Of a stretch of DNA of 55,104 nt, positions 26,208-35,095 are shown piece by piece (position 1 is the first letter of the stretch; each line of letters opens with the position of its first letter). The DNA is from Opitutia bacterium (GTDB lineage: Bacteria; Verrucomicrobiota; Verrucomicrobiia; Opitutales; UBA953): assembly GCA_947377865.1 (NCBI GenBank), contig CANCHK010000008.1, forward strand, positions 1 through 55,104, read 5' to 3'. The notes under the pieces were generated by a model. The model made no database searches, had not been told where the DNA came from, and saw only the letters and a list, made by a program, of their open reading frames with translations. The position numbers and the translations under genes are program-made.

Positions 26208-28298
26208 ATGCTCCTCCGCCTTTCCCTGCTCTGCCTCATCACCCTGCGCCTCGCCGCAGCGGAATCCTACGACATCGTCGTCTATGGCGGCACCGCCGCC
26301 GGCGTCATCGCTGCCGTACAGGCCAAGAAGATGGGTAAATCCGTCGTGATCGTCGGACCCGACAAGCACCTCGGAGGATTGAGCAGTGGCGGACTCGGCT
26401 TCACGGACAGCGGGGATAAATCCGTCATCGGCGGGCTTTCGCGTAACTTCTACCACCGCGTCTGGCAGTATTACCAAAAACCGGAGACATGGGTGCATCA
26501 GAAACCCGAGGAATTCGGCAATAAGGGTCAAGGCACCGTGGCGATGGATCAGACTGATCGCACGATGTGGATCTTCGAACCCAGCGTCGCCGAGAAGGTC
26601 TTCGAAGATTACGTGAAGGAATCCGCCATCCCCGTCCTTCGTGACGAGTGGCTCGATCGAGCCAAAGGCGTCCGCCTCACCGGTGGACGTATCGCCGCGA
26701 TTACGATGCTCTCGGGCAAGACCTTTGAAGGAAAGATGTTCATCGACGCCACCTACGAAGGTGACCTCATGGCCGCTGCCGGCGTTAGCTATCACGTCGG
26801 CCGCGAAGCCAACGCGACCTACGGCGAGAATCATAACGGCTCGCAGGTCGGCGTCCTGCACCATCGCCACCACTTCGGCGTGCTAAAGTCCGGCATCGAT
26901 CCCTACGTCATCCCTGGGGATCCCAAGAGCGGCGTCATCGCCCGCGTGTCGACGCACAAGCCCACCCCCAAGGGCGAGGCAGACCACCGCGTCCAGGCCT
27001 ATTGCTTCCGCATGTGCCTTACCAACGTGCCCGAGAACCGCGTGGCTTTCACAGCCCCCGCTGGCTACGACCCTAAGCAATATGAAGTCCTCGCCCGCGC
27101 CTACGCGGCGGGCTGGAAGGAGACGTTCGGCAAGTTCGACCTGATTCCCAACGGCAAGACCGATACGAATAACCACGGGGGTTTCTCCTTTGATAACATC
27201 GGCTACAACTACGATTACCCCGAAGCCAGCTACGAACGCCGCAAGGAGATCATCATGGAGCATGTGACCTACCAGAAGGGCCTGCTCTACTTCATTTGCA
27301 CCGATTCGCGCGTCCCGGCTGACGTCCGCGAAAAGATGAACACCTGGGGGCTTCCGAAGGACGAATTCAAGGACAACGGTAATTGGTCGCACCAAATCTA
27401 CGTCCGCGAAGCCAGACGTATGGTCGGCGCCTTCGTGATGACCGAGAATGAGCTGACGAAGGTGAAGCCGACGCCTGACTCCGTCGGCATGGGTTCGTAC
27501 ATGATCGATTCACATAACACCCAACGTTACATCACCCCCGAAGGTTTCGTGCAGAACGAAGGCGACATCGGAGTCTCTCCACGCGGGCCTTACGAGATTG
27601 CCTATGGTTCTCTCGTTCCGAAGAAAGGCCAAATCGCCAACCTCCTCGTGCCCGTCGCCTGCAGCGCGACGCACATTGCTTACGGCTCAATCCGCATGGA
27701 GCCCGTCTTCATGATCCTCGGTCAGTCCGCCGCTACGGCCGCGGTGATGGCAATCGACGGCAACATCGCCGTGCAAGACGTGCCTTACACCAAACTCAAG
27801 GCCCGCCTGCTCACCGACGGCCAGGTGCTCAGCAAGCCGGTCGATCTTTCGAAATACCCCGCCATATCCGACGAGCATGTCGCGGCTCATCGACCGCCGG
27901 GAGTCACGGTCGATGATTCGGATGCGAAACTTGAAGGCGACTGGACCCAAAGCCAGGCCGGCAAAGGCTTCATCGGCGAAGGCTACCGCCATGACGGCAA
28001 GGGCACTAAGGGCACGATGACCGCAACCTTCTCCACCAAGCTCCCCAAGAGCGGAAAGCACGAAGTCTTCCTCACAATCGTTCCGAACTCCAACCGGGCA
28101 ACGAACGCCAAGGTCCGTATCATCCACGCCGGCGGCCAGACCGACCGCGTGGTAAACCTCGCCAAAGGACCCGCCGACCGACTAGTTTCGCTCGGAACCT
28201 ACGACTTCTCTGACCAGCAGGAAGCCAAGGTCATCGTCAGCAACGAGGGCGCCAACGGCTACGTGGTCATCGACGCAGTGAACTGGCAGGCTCGCTAG
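26208..28298 (+). CDS. Secreted FAD-dependent oxidoreductase with C-terminal golvesin/xanthan-lyase-like domain
   Basis: 696 aa. Signal peptide about 1-19. The FAD-binding N-terminus reads YDIVVYGGTAAGVIAAVQA (about 22-40) followed by HLGGLSSGGLG, the pattern of the 'FAD-dependent oxidoreductase' family PF12831. Later motifs include DATYEGDLMAAAGV and a C-terminal flavin segment GQSAATAAVMAID. Residues about 560-695 form a beta-sandwich with GKHEVFLTIVPNSNRATNAK and ending in GYVVIDAVNW, typical of the golvesin C-terminal/xanthan-lyase-like domain, which may bind glycan. Exported flavoproteins of this type are frequent in PVC glycan clusters. Substrate unknown. The gap upstream suggests its own promoter, although read-through from the hydrolase is possible. 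Confidence 0.85.
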   Translation: MLLRLSLLCLITLRLAAAESYDIVVYGGTAAGVIAAVQAKKMGKSVVIVGPDKHLGGLSSGGLGFTDSGDKSVIGGLSRNFYHRVWQYYQKPETWVHQKPEEFGNKGQGTVAMDQTDRTMWIFEPSVAEKVFEDYVKESAIPVLRDEWLDRAKGVRLTGGRIAAITMLSGKTFEGKMFIDATYEGDLMAAAGVSYHVGREANATYGENHNGSQVGVLHHRHHFGVLKSGIDPYVIPGDPKSGVIARVSTHKPTPKGEADHRVQAYCFRMCLTNVPENRVAFTAPAGYDPKQYEVLARAYAAGWKETFGKFDLIPNGKTDTNNHGGFSFDNIGYNYDYPEASYERRKEIIMEHVTYQKGLLYFICTDSRVPADVREKMNTWGLPKDEFKDNGNWSHQIYVREARRMVGAFVMTENELTKVKPTPDSVGMGSYMIDSHNTQRYITPEGFVQNEGDIGVSPRGPYEIAYGSLVPKKGQIANLLVPVACSATHIAYGSIRMEPVFMILGQSAATAAVMAIDGNIAVQDVPYTKLKARLLTDGQVLSKPVDLSKYPAISDEHVAAHRPPGVTVDDSDAKLEGDWTQSQAGKGFIGEGYRHDGKGTKGTMTATFSTKLPKSGKHEVFLTIVPNSNRATNAKVRIIHAGGQTDRVVNLAKGPADRLVSLGTYDFSDQQEAKVIVSNEGANGYVVIDAVNWQAR

Positions 28299-28344
28299 GC
28301 CTTTTCCCTAGAAATCCATTGAAACCCTGAGGGCATAGGGTTGT

Positions 28345-28350
28345 CATAAT
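28345..28350 (+). promoter_or_regulatory. Possible -10 element (CATAAT)
   Basis: CATAAT ends 9 bp before the PSD1 start at 28360, so a transcript would have almost no leader. A TTGAAA at 28319-28324 is 20 bp away, longer than a normal spacer. AACCCT/AGGGTT at 28323-28342 forms a small inverted repeat just upstream. Confidence 0.3.
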
Positions 28351-28359
28351 GTCATCCCC

Positions 28360-31300
28360 ATGCGCGTCCTCCCGTCCGTCGCCCCCCTTCTCGCCTTCGC
28401 GTTGCTCGGAGCCGCCGAATCCGCCGACACTGTCCGTTTCAATCGCGACATCCGTCCGATCATGTCGGACACCTGTTTCCATTGTCATGGCTTCGACCCG
28501 AAGTCCCGAAAAGGCAGCCTACGTCTAGACATCCGCGATGACGCGCTCAAGGCCGGCAAGAGCGGCGCCATCGCCATCGTCCCGGGCAAGCCCGACGAGA
28601 GCGAAGTCATCAAGCGTCTCTTTACTAAGGACGAAGATGATGTGATGCCGAACAAGGAGTCACACAAGAGCCTCACGTCCGCTCAGAAGGAACTGTTCCG
28701 CCGCTGGGTCGCCCAAGGCGCCGTGTATGAACCCCATTGGGCGTACAAGGCGCTGGAAGCTCCCGTCGTCCCCACCCTGCCCTCCGGAGGCAAGAACCCG
28801 ATCGATGCCTTCATCGGCGCCAAGCTCGCCGAGAAAAAGATCAGCCCCTCCGCCGAAGCCACCAAGGAACGCCTGCTCCGTCGCGTCTCGCTCGACCTCA
28901 CTGGCCTGCCTTCCACGCCCGCAGAGACCGCCGCCTTCCTTGCCGATAAATCAGCCGATGCTTATGAGAAGCAGGTCGATCGCCTACTGTCCTCACCTCG
29001 CTTCGGTGAACGCATGGCGGTCTGGTGGCTCGATGTCGCCCGCTTCGCCGACACGGTTGGCTTCCACGGCGACCAGAATCAGCGCATCTTTCCTTACCGC
29101 GACTACGTCATCAATGCATTCAACTCTAACAAGCCGTTCGACGTCTTCACGCGGGAACAGCTTGCCGGCGACCTCCTTCCGAATCCAACCGAAGAACAGC
29201 TCGTCGCCAGCGGCTACAACCGCCTGAACATGATGACCCGCGAAGGCGGCGCCCAGGCCAAGGAATACCTCGCAAAGTATGGCGCCGAACGTGTCCGCTC
29301 GGTCTCCAACGCCTGGCTGGGCAGCACCTTCGGCTGCGCCGAATGCCACGACCACAAGTTTGATCCCATCAAATCGGCCGACTTCTACTCACTGCAGGCG
29401 TTTTTCGCCGACGTGAAGCAGTGGGGCGTCTATGCGGACTACAGTTACACCCCGGAACCCGAGCTCAAGGGCGTCGGAAACGACCACCCTTTCTACCCAG
29501 AAGTCCGCAGCAAGAACGCCTATCGCACCAAGAAGGACGCCGAGTTCCGCGCCGAACTTGCGGCGTTCTACGACCAGACTTTGGCTAAACAGAAGGACCT
29601 GACCGACTTTGCCGCCTGGCAAAAAGATGTCGCCGCATTCCTATCGGATCACCCGACCGGTCTAAACTCCCCAGCCGGCACCTTTTTGCATAAGGCTCCA
29701 TCTCCCGCTGCCACAGCCAAAATGGCTGCGAAGGCACCAGCCAAGAGCACCGCAACCAAGGTCGCTCCTAAAATCGTCGCCGCCCCTGCCCCCATCGCAT
29801 TCGCTGCCGATGCCTTCATTAAGATGCCCAAGGGTGTCGCTAAAGGCGAAGACTTCGCGATAACCTTGAACGCCATCACCACGGCCATTGCGTCAATCCG
29901 CATCGATATCCCCAAGGGCTCCATCCCCGCAGGCTCCGCCACCAATATAACGGCACGTTTCGCCATCGCTGACGCCAAGAGCAAGGAACGCCCCCTCACC
30001 TTCCATCTAGCGGACGCTTCGCATCGTGAAGCACGATACAAAGGCGGCGTCGAGTCGACGGACATCAACTCTGGATGGACCCTAAAGATGCCCGACGCCG
30101 ATGTTCATGCCGTCTGGTTGCTCGATACGCCCGTCACGACCAAGACCGACGAGAAGCTCGTCATCCACTTCGAGAGCAGCGCCGCCCTGACCCTCAAGGT
30201 CTCCGTCTCACCCCTCTCCCACGACGACCCCTTGATGGCGACCGCGCCTGCAACCCTCGAAGCCGTCAAGGACACGCGCCCCACATCTGCCAACTTCGCC
30301 GTCTACGTGGCTTCGCGCGGCAAAGATCGCGACACACTCGAGAAGAGCCGCATGCTCACGTCCACAATCCGCAGCCAATACGACGGTTATGCTTGGTCAA
30401 TGGTCACTCAGGCCGTCAAGCCTCTCACGGTTCGCATCCTTCCGCGCGGCAACTTCCTCGACGAAACCGGACCAGTGGTCCTGCCCACGACGCCTTCCTT
30501 CCTGCCCGGCCTGCGCACCAGCACCGAACAGAAACGCCTGACCCGCCTGGATCTCGCCGAGTGGATTACGTCAAAAGATAATCCAATTACCGCCCGCACG
30601 GTGATGAATCGCTTGTGGCAGATCTTCCATGGCTCCGGACTCAGCACCGGCCTCGACGACCTCGGCTCTCAAGGCGAACTCCCTTCGCATCCTGAATTGC
30701 TCGAGTGGCTCTCCCTAGAATTCCGCGATAAAGGCTGGGACGTGAAGAAGATGATCCGCCTGATGGTCACCAGCCGAACCTATCGGCAGAGCAGCAGTCT
30801 CCGCCCTGAGCTCAAGGACATCGACCCCAATAACCGTCTGCTTGCCTCGCAGAATCCCCGCCGACTCGATGCCGAGTTCGTCCGCGATAACGCCCTCTTC
30901 GTCGCTGGACTCCTCAACGTAGAAGATGTCGGCGGACCCAGCGTGAAGCCTTATCAACCCGAAGGTTATTACGAACCCATGCAGTTCCCCAACCGCACCT
31001 ACGTCGCGAGCAAGGATTCCGACCAATGGCGACGAGGGCTCTACATGCATTGGCAGCGCATGTTCCTCCACCCGATGCTGATTAACTTCGACGCACCCTC
31101 CCGCGACGAATGCACGGCGCTCCGCAACTACAGTAACACCCCCCAGCAAGCGTTGACGCTCCTTAACGACCCTACTTTCGTGGAAGCCGCCCGCGCGATG
31201 GCTGCACGCCTCCTCGCCCTCCCCTCCGGCGACCGCCTCTCACACGGCTTCCGCCTCGCGATGGGACGCGACATCAAGCCGGCCGAGCGTCCGTCGATGG

Positions 31301-31473
31301 AAAAATTGATCGGCGAACAGACCGCCTATTATAAATCGAATCCGGCCGAAGCCGCCAAACTGATTAAGGTGGGCTTCAGCCAGTCGATTGCCAGCGATCC
31401 GGCCGAGCTCGCCGCCTGGACCCAAGCCTGCCGCGTCCTCCTTAATTCCCACGAAGCGATCACCCGCTACTAA
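28360..31473 (+). CDS. PSD1 protein: PSCyt1 - DUF1549 - DUF1553 (pair 2)
   Basis: 1037 aa. Signal peptide about 1-21. N-terminal cytochrome domain with CFHCHGFDP (Cys39-His43) and a DDVMPNKESHKSL segment that may hold the Met ligand. DUF1549 about 145-350 with FGERMAVWWLDVARFADT and the second heme-type motif CAECHDHKFDPI near residue 326. A low-complexity Ala/Lys/Pro linker (about 445-485) leads to a beta-rich insert, then DUF1553 (NPITARTVMNRLWQIFHGSG onwards) ending in ACRVLLNSHEAITRY. The DUF1501 gene starts 4 bp after the stop, so they are co-transcribed. The function of these cytochromes has not been shown; a periplasmic electron-transfer role is inferred. Confidence 0.9.
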   Translation: MRVLPSVAPLLAFALLGAAESADTVRFNRDIRPIMSDTCFHCHGFDPKSRKGSLRLDIRDDALKAGKSGAIAIVPGKPDESEVIKRLFTKDEDDVMPNKESHKSLTSAQKELFRRWVAQGAVYEPHWAYKALEAPVVPTLPSGGKNPIDAFIGAKLAEKKISPSAEATKERLLRRVSLDLTGLPSTPAETAAFLADKSADAYEKQVDRLLSSPRFGERMAVWWLDVARFADTVGFHGDQNQRIFPYRDYVINAFNSNKPFDVFTREQLAGDLLPNPTEEQLVASGYNRLNMMTREGGAQAKEYLAKYGAERVRSVSNAWLGSTFGCAECHDHKFDPIKSADFYSLQAFFADVKQWGVYADYSYTPEPELKGVGNDHPFYPEVRSKNAYRTKKDAEFRAELAAFYDQTLAKQKDLTDFAAWQKDVAAFLSDHPTGLNSPAGTFLHKAPSPAATAKMAAKAPAKSTATKVAPKIVAAPAPIAFAADAFIKMPKGVAKGEDFAITLNAITTAIASIRIDIPKGSIPAGSATNITARFAIADAKSKERPLTFHLADASHREARYKGGVESTDINSGWTLKMPDADVHAVWLLDTPVTTKTDEKLVIHFESSAALTLKVSVSPLSHDDPLMATAPATLEAVKDTRPTSANFAVYVASRGKDRDTLEKSRMLTSTIRSQYDGYAWSMVTQAVKPLTVRILPRGNFLDETGPVVLPTTPSFLPGLRTSTEQKRLTRLDLAEWITSKDNPITARTVMNRLWQIFHGSGLSTGLDDLGSQGELPSHPELLEWLSLEFRDKGWDVKKMIRLMVTSRTYRQSSSLRPELKDIDPNNRLLASQNPRRLDAEFVRDNALFVAGLLNVEDVGGPSVKPYQPEGYYEPMQFPNRTYVASKDSDQWRRGLYMHWQRMFLHPMLINFDAPSRDECTALRNYSNTPQQALTLLNDPTFVEAARAMAARLLALPSGDRLSHGFRLAMGRDIKPAERPSMEKLIGEQTAYYKSNPAEAAKLIKVGFSQSIASDPAELAAWTQACRVLLNSHEAITRY

Positions 31474-31477
31474 GATC

Positions 31478-32914
31478 ATGCGCCCTTACGACCCCATTGC
31501 CCACGCCCTGTCAATCAACCGACGAAGCTTCCTCACCAAGAGCGCCTACGGCCTCGGCAGCGCCGCCTTCGCCATGCTCGCCGCGAAGTCGGGCTTCGGC
31601 GACCTGCAGGCCGCAGCCTTCTCCAAGGGCGTACTGCAGCAGCCGCACCTGCCCGTCAAAGCCAAGCGGGTCATCTTCCTCTGCATGGCCGGCGGGCCTC
31701 CCCACCTCGAACTCTTCGACAATAAGCCGGTGCTCAAGAGCCTCCATGGCCAGCCGTTCCCCGAATCGTTCACCAAGGGCAAGCAGATCGCCCAGCTCCA
31801 GAATGCGGTGCTCAAGGCCCGCGGAGGTTCCTTCGAATTCAAGAAGTGGGGTAAGTCAGGCATGGAACTCACCGACATCTTCCCGAACATCGGTTCCGTC
31901 GCTGACGATCTCTGCGTCGTCCGCTCACTGAAGACGGAACAGATCAACCATGATACGGCCCACGCCTTCTTCAACACGGGCTCAATCATCAAAGGGCGTC
32001 CGAGTATGGGTTCTTGGCTCCTCTATGGCCTCGGCGCCGAGACCGAGAACCTTCCAGGCTACATCGTACTGACCTCCGCCGGCCGCACCGGCTTGCAGCC
32101 GATCTCCTCTCGCCAATGGTCGAGCGGCGTCCTGCCCAGTAAGTTCCAAGGTATACAGTTCCAATCCAAAGGTGAAGCCGTCCACTACATCGGGAACCCC
32201 GACGGAGTATGCCAAAGCACCCAGCGTCAGGTTATCGACGAAATCCGCCGCCTCAACGGCCAGCTTGCCGAGGAGACGGTCGACCCAGAGATCGCCACAC
32301 GCGTCGCCCAGTACGAGATGGCCTTCAAGATGCAGTCGAGCGTGCCCGAGCTGCTCGACTTCAAGAGCGAGTCCGCGAAGACACTCGAAAACTACGGCAT
32401 CAAAGAAGTCGGCGACGGCTCCTTCGCCTCCAACTGCCTCATGGCCCGCCGTCTCGCCGAACGCGGCGTCCGCATGATCCAGCTCTACCACCGCGCCTGG
32501 GATCTTCACGGCAACCTCGACAACGGCATGAAGATGGGCGCCGAAGACGTCGACAAGGCCACAGGTGCCCTCATCCGCGACCTCAAGGAACGCGGGATGC
32601 TCGACGACACACTCATCCTCTGGGGCGGCGAATTCGGCCGCACCCCGATGGGACAAGGCACGGGCCGCGACCACCACATCGCGGGGTACTCGGTCTTCCT
32701 AGCCGGCGGCGGAATCAAGGCCGGCACGACCTACGGCGCGACCGACGAACTGGGCTACAACGCCGTCGAGAACGTCGTCGATGTCCATGACCTGCATGCC
32801 ACGATGCTCGCCCTGATGGGTATCGATCACCATCGCCTGAACGTGAAATACCAAGGCCTCGACGTCCGCCTGACGGGCATCGCCGGCAAGGTGGTCAAGG
32901 GCATCATGGCCTAA
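31478..32914 (+). CDS. Tat-exported DUF1501 protein (pair 2)
   Basis: 478 aa from the ATG at 31478; the frame is open upstream inside the PSD1 gene but the Tat signal fixes this start. Twin-arginine motif INRRSFLTKSAYGLG (about 13-27). DUF1501 core motifs are present: VIFLCMAGGPPHLELFDNK, CVVRSLKTEQINHD, WGGEFGRTP, GRDHHIAGYSVFLAGGG and VHDLHATMLALMG. The alkaline-phosphatase-superfamily fold is expected; no formylglycine motif. It follows its PSD1 partner by 4 bp. The 78 bp after the stop are followed by a DUF1080 gene that may have its own promoter. Confidence 0.9.
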   Translation: MRPYDPIAHALSINRRSFLTKSAYGLGSAAFAMLAAKSGFGDLQAAAFSKGVLQQPHLPVKAKRVIFLCMAGGPPHLELFDNKPVLKSLHGQPFPESFTKGKQIAQLQNAVLKARGGSFEFKKWGKSGMELTDIFPNIGSVADDLCVVRSLKTEQINHDTAHAFFNTGSIIKGRPSMGSWLLYGLGAETENLPGYIVLTSAGRTGLQPISSRQWSSGVLPSKFQGIQFQSKGEAVHYIGNPDGVCQSTQRQVIDEIRRLNGQLAEETVDPEIATRVAQYEMAFKMQSSVPELLDFKSESAKTLENYGIKEVGDGSFASNCLMARRLAERGVRMIQLYHRAWDLHGNLDNGMKMGAEDVDKATGALIRDLKERGMLDDTLILWGGEFGRTPMGQGTGRDHHIAGYSVFLAGGGIKAGTTYGATDELGYNAVENVVDVHDLHATMLALMGIDHHRLNVKYQGLDVRLTGIAGKVVKGIMA

Positions 32915-32953
32915 GCGGTAAACGACACTTATACGCCGTTAAAATTCGGCATT

Positions 32954-32982
32954 TAGACTTCATTGGTCGGGGCGGAATCATA
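32954..32982 (+). promoter_or_regulatory. Possible sigma70-type promoter for the first DUF1080 gene
   Basis: TAGACT (32954-32959), a 17-bp spacer and ATCATA (32977-32982) have the right spacing. The start codon is only 10 bp further, which would make the mRNA nearly leaderless. The match to consensus is modest. Confidence 0.25.
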
Positions 32983-32992
32983 AGGTCAGCGC

Positions 32993-33649
32993 ATGCCCCT
33001 CCACCGCCTCACCCTGACGGTCGCCCTGCTGGCGTCCGCCTTCGTCAACTCCTTCGCCGCCGATGCGATCACGCCGACCGCCAAGACCGAACTCTTCAAC
33101 GGCAAAGACACCGCCGGCTGGGTAGCGTTTCCGGCCGACAGCTTCAAGGACACTTGGTCCATCAAGGACGGCCTGCTCGCCTGCGTCGGCAAGCCCAGCG
33201 GCTTCCTGCGCACCGAGAAAAGCTACAAGCAGTATCGCTTCACGGTCGAGTGGCGCTTCACCAAGCCAGGTAATACCGGAGTGGTCGTCCACATGACCCC
33301 GCCCGACGCGATCTGGCCGAAGAGCATCGAATGCCAGGGCATGCATGACCGCCAAGGCGACTTCTATTTCTGGAACGGCGCGACGGTCAAAGACGGCACG
33401 GAGCTCAAGGACAAGAAGTCGGGCAAGGTCCGCGGCTATCGCATCGGCCGTCCGGGCGAAAGCGTCGAGAAGCCGGTCGGCGAATGGAATACCTTCACGA
33501 CGGTCTGCGACGGCAACACGGTCACGATTCTCGTCAACGGCAAGGAAGTGAACAAGGCCACCGGTACTAATCTTTCCGAAGGCTTCATCGGCCTCCAGGT
33601 CGAAGGCGGCGCCTTCGAGGTCAAACGCTGTACCCTCGAACCCCTGTAA
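32993..33649 (+). CDS. Secreted DUF1080 (3-keto-disaccharide hydrolase-like) protein
   Basis: 218 aa. Signal peptide about 1-23. A single DUF1080/PF06439 domain: opening motif ELFNGKDTAGWVAFP (about 31-45), IKDGLLAC, FTVEWRFTKPGNTGVVVHM and closing GFIGLQVEGGAFEVKRC. The fold is a concanavalin-like beta jelly roll. The family is annotated as 3-keto-disaccharide hydrolase from structural and biochemical work on members; many paralogues are untested and may simply bind sugar. It is followed after 45 bp by a double-DUF1080 gene, with which it is probably co-transcribed. Similar modules occur in the fusion protein at 3146-6772, so the window has four DUF1080 domains. Confidence 0.88.
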   Translation: MPLHRLTLTVALLASAFVNSFAADAITPTAKTELFNGKDTAGWVAFPADSFKDTWSIKDGLLACVGKPSGFLRTEKSYKQYRFTVEWRFTKPGNTGVVVHMTPPDAIWPKSIECQGMHDRQGDFYFWNGATVKDGTELKDKKSGKVRGYRIGRPGESVEKPVGEWNTFTTVCDGNTVTILVNGKEVNKATGTNLSEGFIGLQVEGGAFEVKRCTLEPL

Positions 33650-33657
33650 TCCGAATA

Positions 33658-33687
33658 CCCCTACCCCTATCCCCACCCCTACCCCTC
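33658..33687. repeat. C4-tract array (G-quadruplex/i-motif candidate)
   Basis: Five CCCC tracts (33658-61, 33664-67, 33671-74, 33676-79, 33682-85) separated by 1-3 nt lie between two DUF1080 genes, ending 9 bp before the second start codon. The minus strand therefore has five G4 runs with very short loops. Confidence 0.65.
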
Positions 33688-33694
33688 TTTAGTC

Positions 33695-34990
33695 ATGCGC
33701 TTCCTCACCACGCTCCTCGCCGTCGCGGCTTCCGCTCTCTTGGCGGATTCTCCGCCCGCCGGCTTCACCCCGCTCTTCAACGGCAAAGACCTTACCGGCT
33801 GGCACGGCTACAATCCTCACTCGGTCGCCAAGCTGACCGGCGAAAAGAAGGACGCCATGCTCGCCAAGATGCGCGAGGAGTTCCCGCAGCACTGGTCCAT
33901 CAAGGACGGCGAACTCTTCAACCCCGGCACTGGCGCCTATGCGACCACGGACAAGGAATACGGCGACATCGAGCTAGTGCTCGAATACAACATGGCCCCG
34001 CTCGGCGACTCCGGCGTCTACCTTCGCGCCTGCCCTCAAGTGCAGATCTGGGATCCGGCCAACCCGAAGGAACTCAAGAACAACGCCAACCTTGGCTCCG
34101 GCGCCCTCTGGAACAACACGAAGGGCAACCCCGGCAAAGATCCCCTCGTCCTGGCCGACAAGGCCCCAGGCGAATGGAACACGATGCGCATCCTGATGGT
34201 CGGCTCCCGCGTCAGCGTCTGGCTCAACGGCAAGCAGACCGTCGACCACGCCATCCTTGAGAATTACTACGACCGTAAGTCCGCAATCCCGGCCAAGGGC
34301 CCAATCTGCCTCCAGACGCACGGCGCATCGATCCGCTGGCGCAACATCGCCGTCCGCGAGATCTCCGGCACCGAGGCCAACCAGATTCTCGCTTCCCACG
34401 GCAAGGCCGGCTTCAAGTCGGTCTTCAACGGCAAGGACTTCACGGGCTGGGCCGGTCCGGTCGAGAACTATGAGATTCATGAAGGCGCCATCCGCTGCAA
34501 GACGGGCAAAGGCGGCACGCCGTACTACAACCAGGACCTCACCGACTTCGCGGCTCGCGTCGAATTCAAGCTTCCGGCCGGCGGCAACAACGGACTCGCC
34601 ATCCGTTACCCTGGAACTGGCGACACCGCTTACGCTGGCATGTGCGAACTGCAGGTGCTCGACGACAACTACGAGAAGGTTAAGGGTAAGATCGACCCCC
34701 GCCAGGTCCACGGCTCCGCTTACGGTATGGTCGCCGCCCAGCGCGGTTACCAGCGTCCCATCGGCGAATGGAACTTCCAAGAGGTCTCGATCATCGGCTC
34801 GACCATCAAGGTCGAACTTAACGGCTTTGTGATCCTCGATACCGACCTCTCGACGGTCGACATGGCCACGGTCATGGGAAAGAAGCCTCACCCGGGTAAG
34901 GATCGTAAGAACGGGTTCTTCGGCTTCGCCGGTCATAACGACGCCGCTGAGTTCCGGAACATCGACCTCAAGGACCTGGCTGTCAAATAG
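33695..34990 (+). CDS. Secreted protein with two tandem DUF1080 domains
   Basis: 431 aa. Signal peptide about 1-17. The first DUF1080 domain spans about 22-228 (PLFNGKDLTGWHGYNP; LEYNMAPLGDSGVYLR) and the second about 243-428 (SVFNGKDFTGWAGPVENY; FKLPAGGNNGLAIRYPG). The FNGKD-TGW opening is repeated in each, so the protein arose by internal duplication or fusion. Each domain has its own aromatic and acidic positions in the jelly roll, so one may be catalytic and the other carbohydrate-binding (inference). Same family as the preceding gene and as the N-terminus of the 3146-6772 fusion. A strong intrinsic terminator lies 22 bp downstream, ending this transcription unit. Confidence 0.88.
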   Translation: MRFLTTLLAVAASALLADSPPAGFTPLFNGKDLTGWHGYNPHSVAKLTGEKKDAMLAKMREEFPQHWSIKDGELFNPGTGAYATTDKEYGDIELVLEYNMAPLGDSGVYLRACPQVQIWDPANPKELKNNANLGSGALWNNTKGNPGKDPLVLADKAPGEWNTMRILMVGSRVSVWLNGKQTVDHAILENYYDRKSAIPAKGPICLQTHGASIRWRNIAVREISGTEANQILASHGKAGFKSVFNGKDFTGWAGPVENYEIHEGAIRCKTGKGGTPYYNQDLTDFAARVEFKLPAGGNNGLAIRYPGTGDTAYAGMCELQVLDDNYEKVKGKIDPRQVHGSAYGMVAAQRGYQRPIGEWNFQEVSIIGSTIKVELNGFVILDTDLSTVDMATVMGKKPHPGKDRKNGFFGFAGHNDAAEFRNIDLKDLAVK

Positions 34991-35012
34991 GGTGTGCCCC
35001 AAGGCCCTTCCA

Positions 35013-35036
35013 AACCCCTCGAAAGAGGGGTTTTTT
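35013..35036 (+). terminator. Intrinsic terminator
   Basis: Perfect 8-bp stem AACCCCTC / GAGGGGTT with a GAAA tetraloop, running into a T tract (TTTTTT). It separates the DUF1080 genes from the next PSD1 operon. Confidence 0.9.
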
Positions 35037-35095
35037 ATTAACTGCCCATTGCTATGAACCAGCGAGGACCTTAACTGTCTCACATCGCAAGCCCC

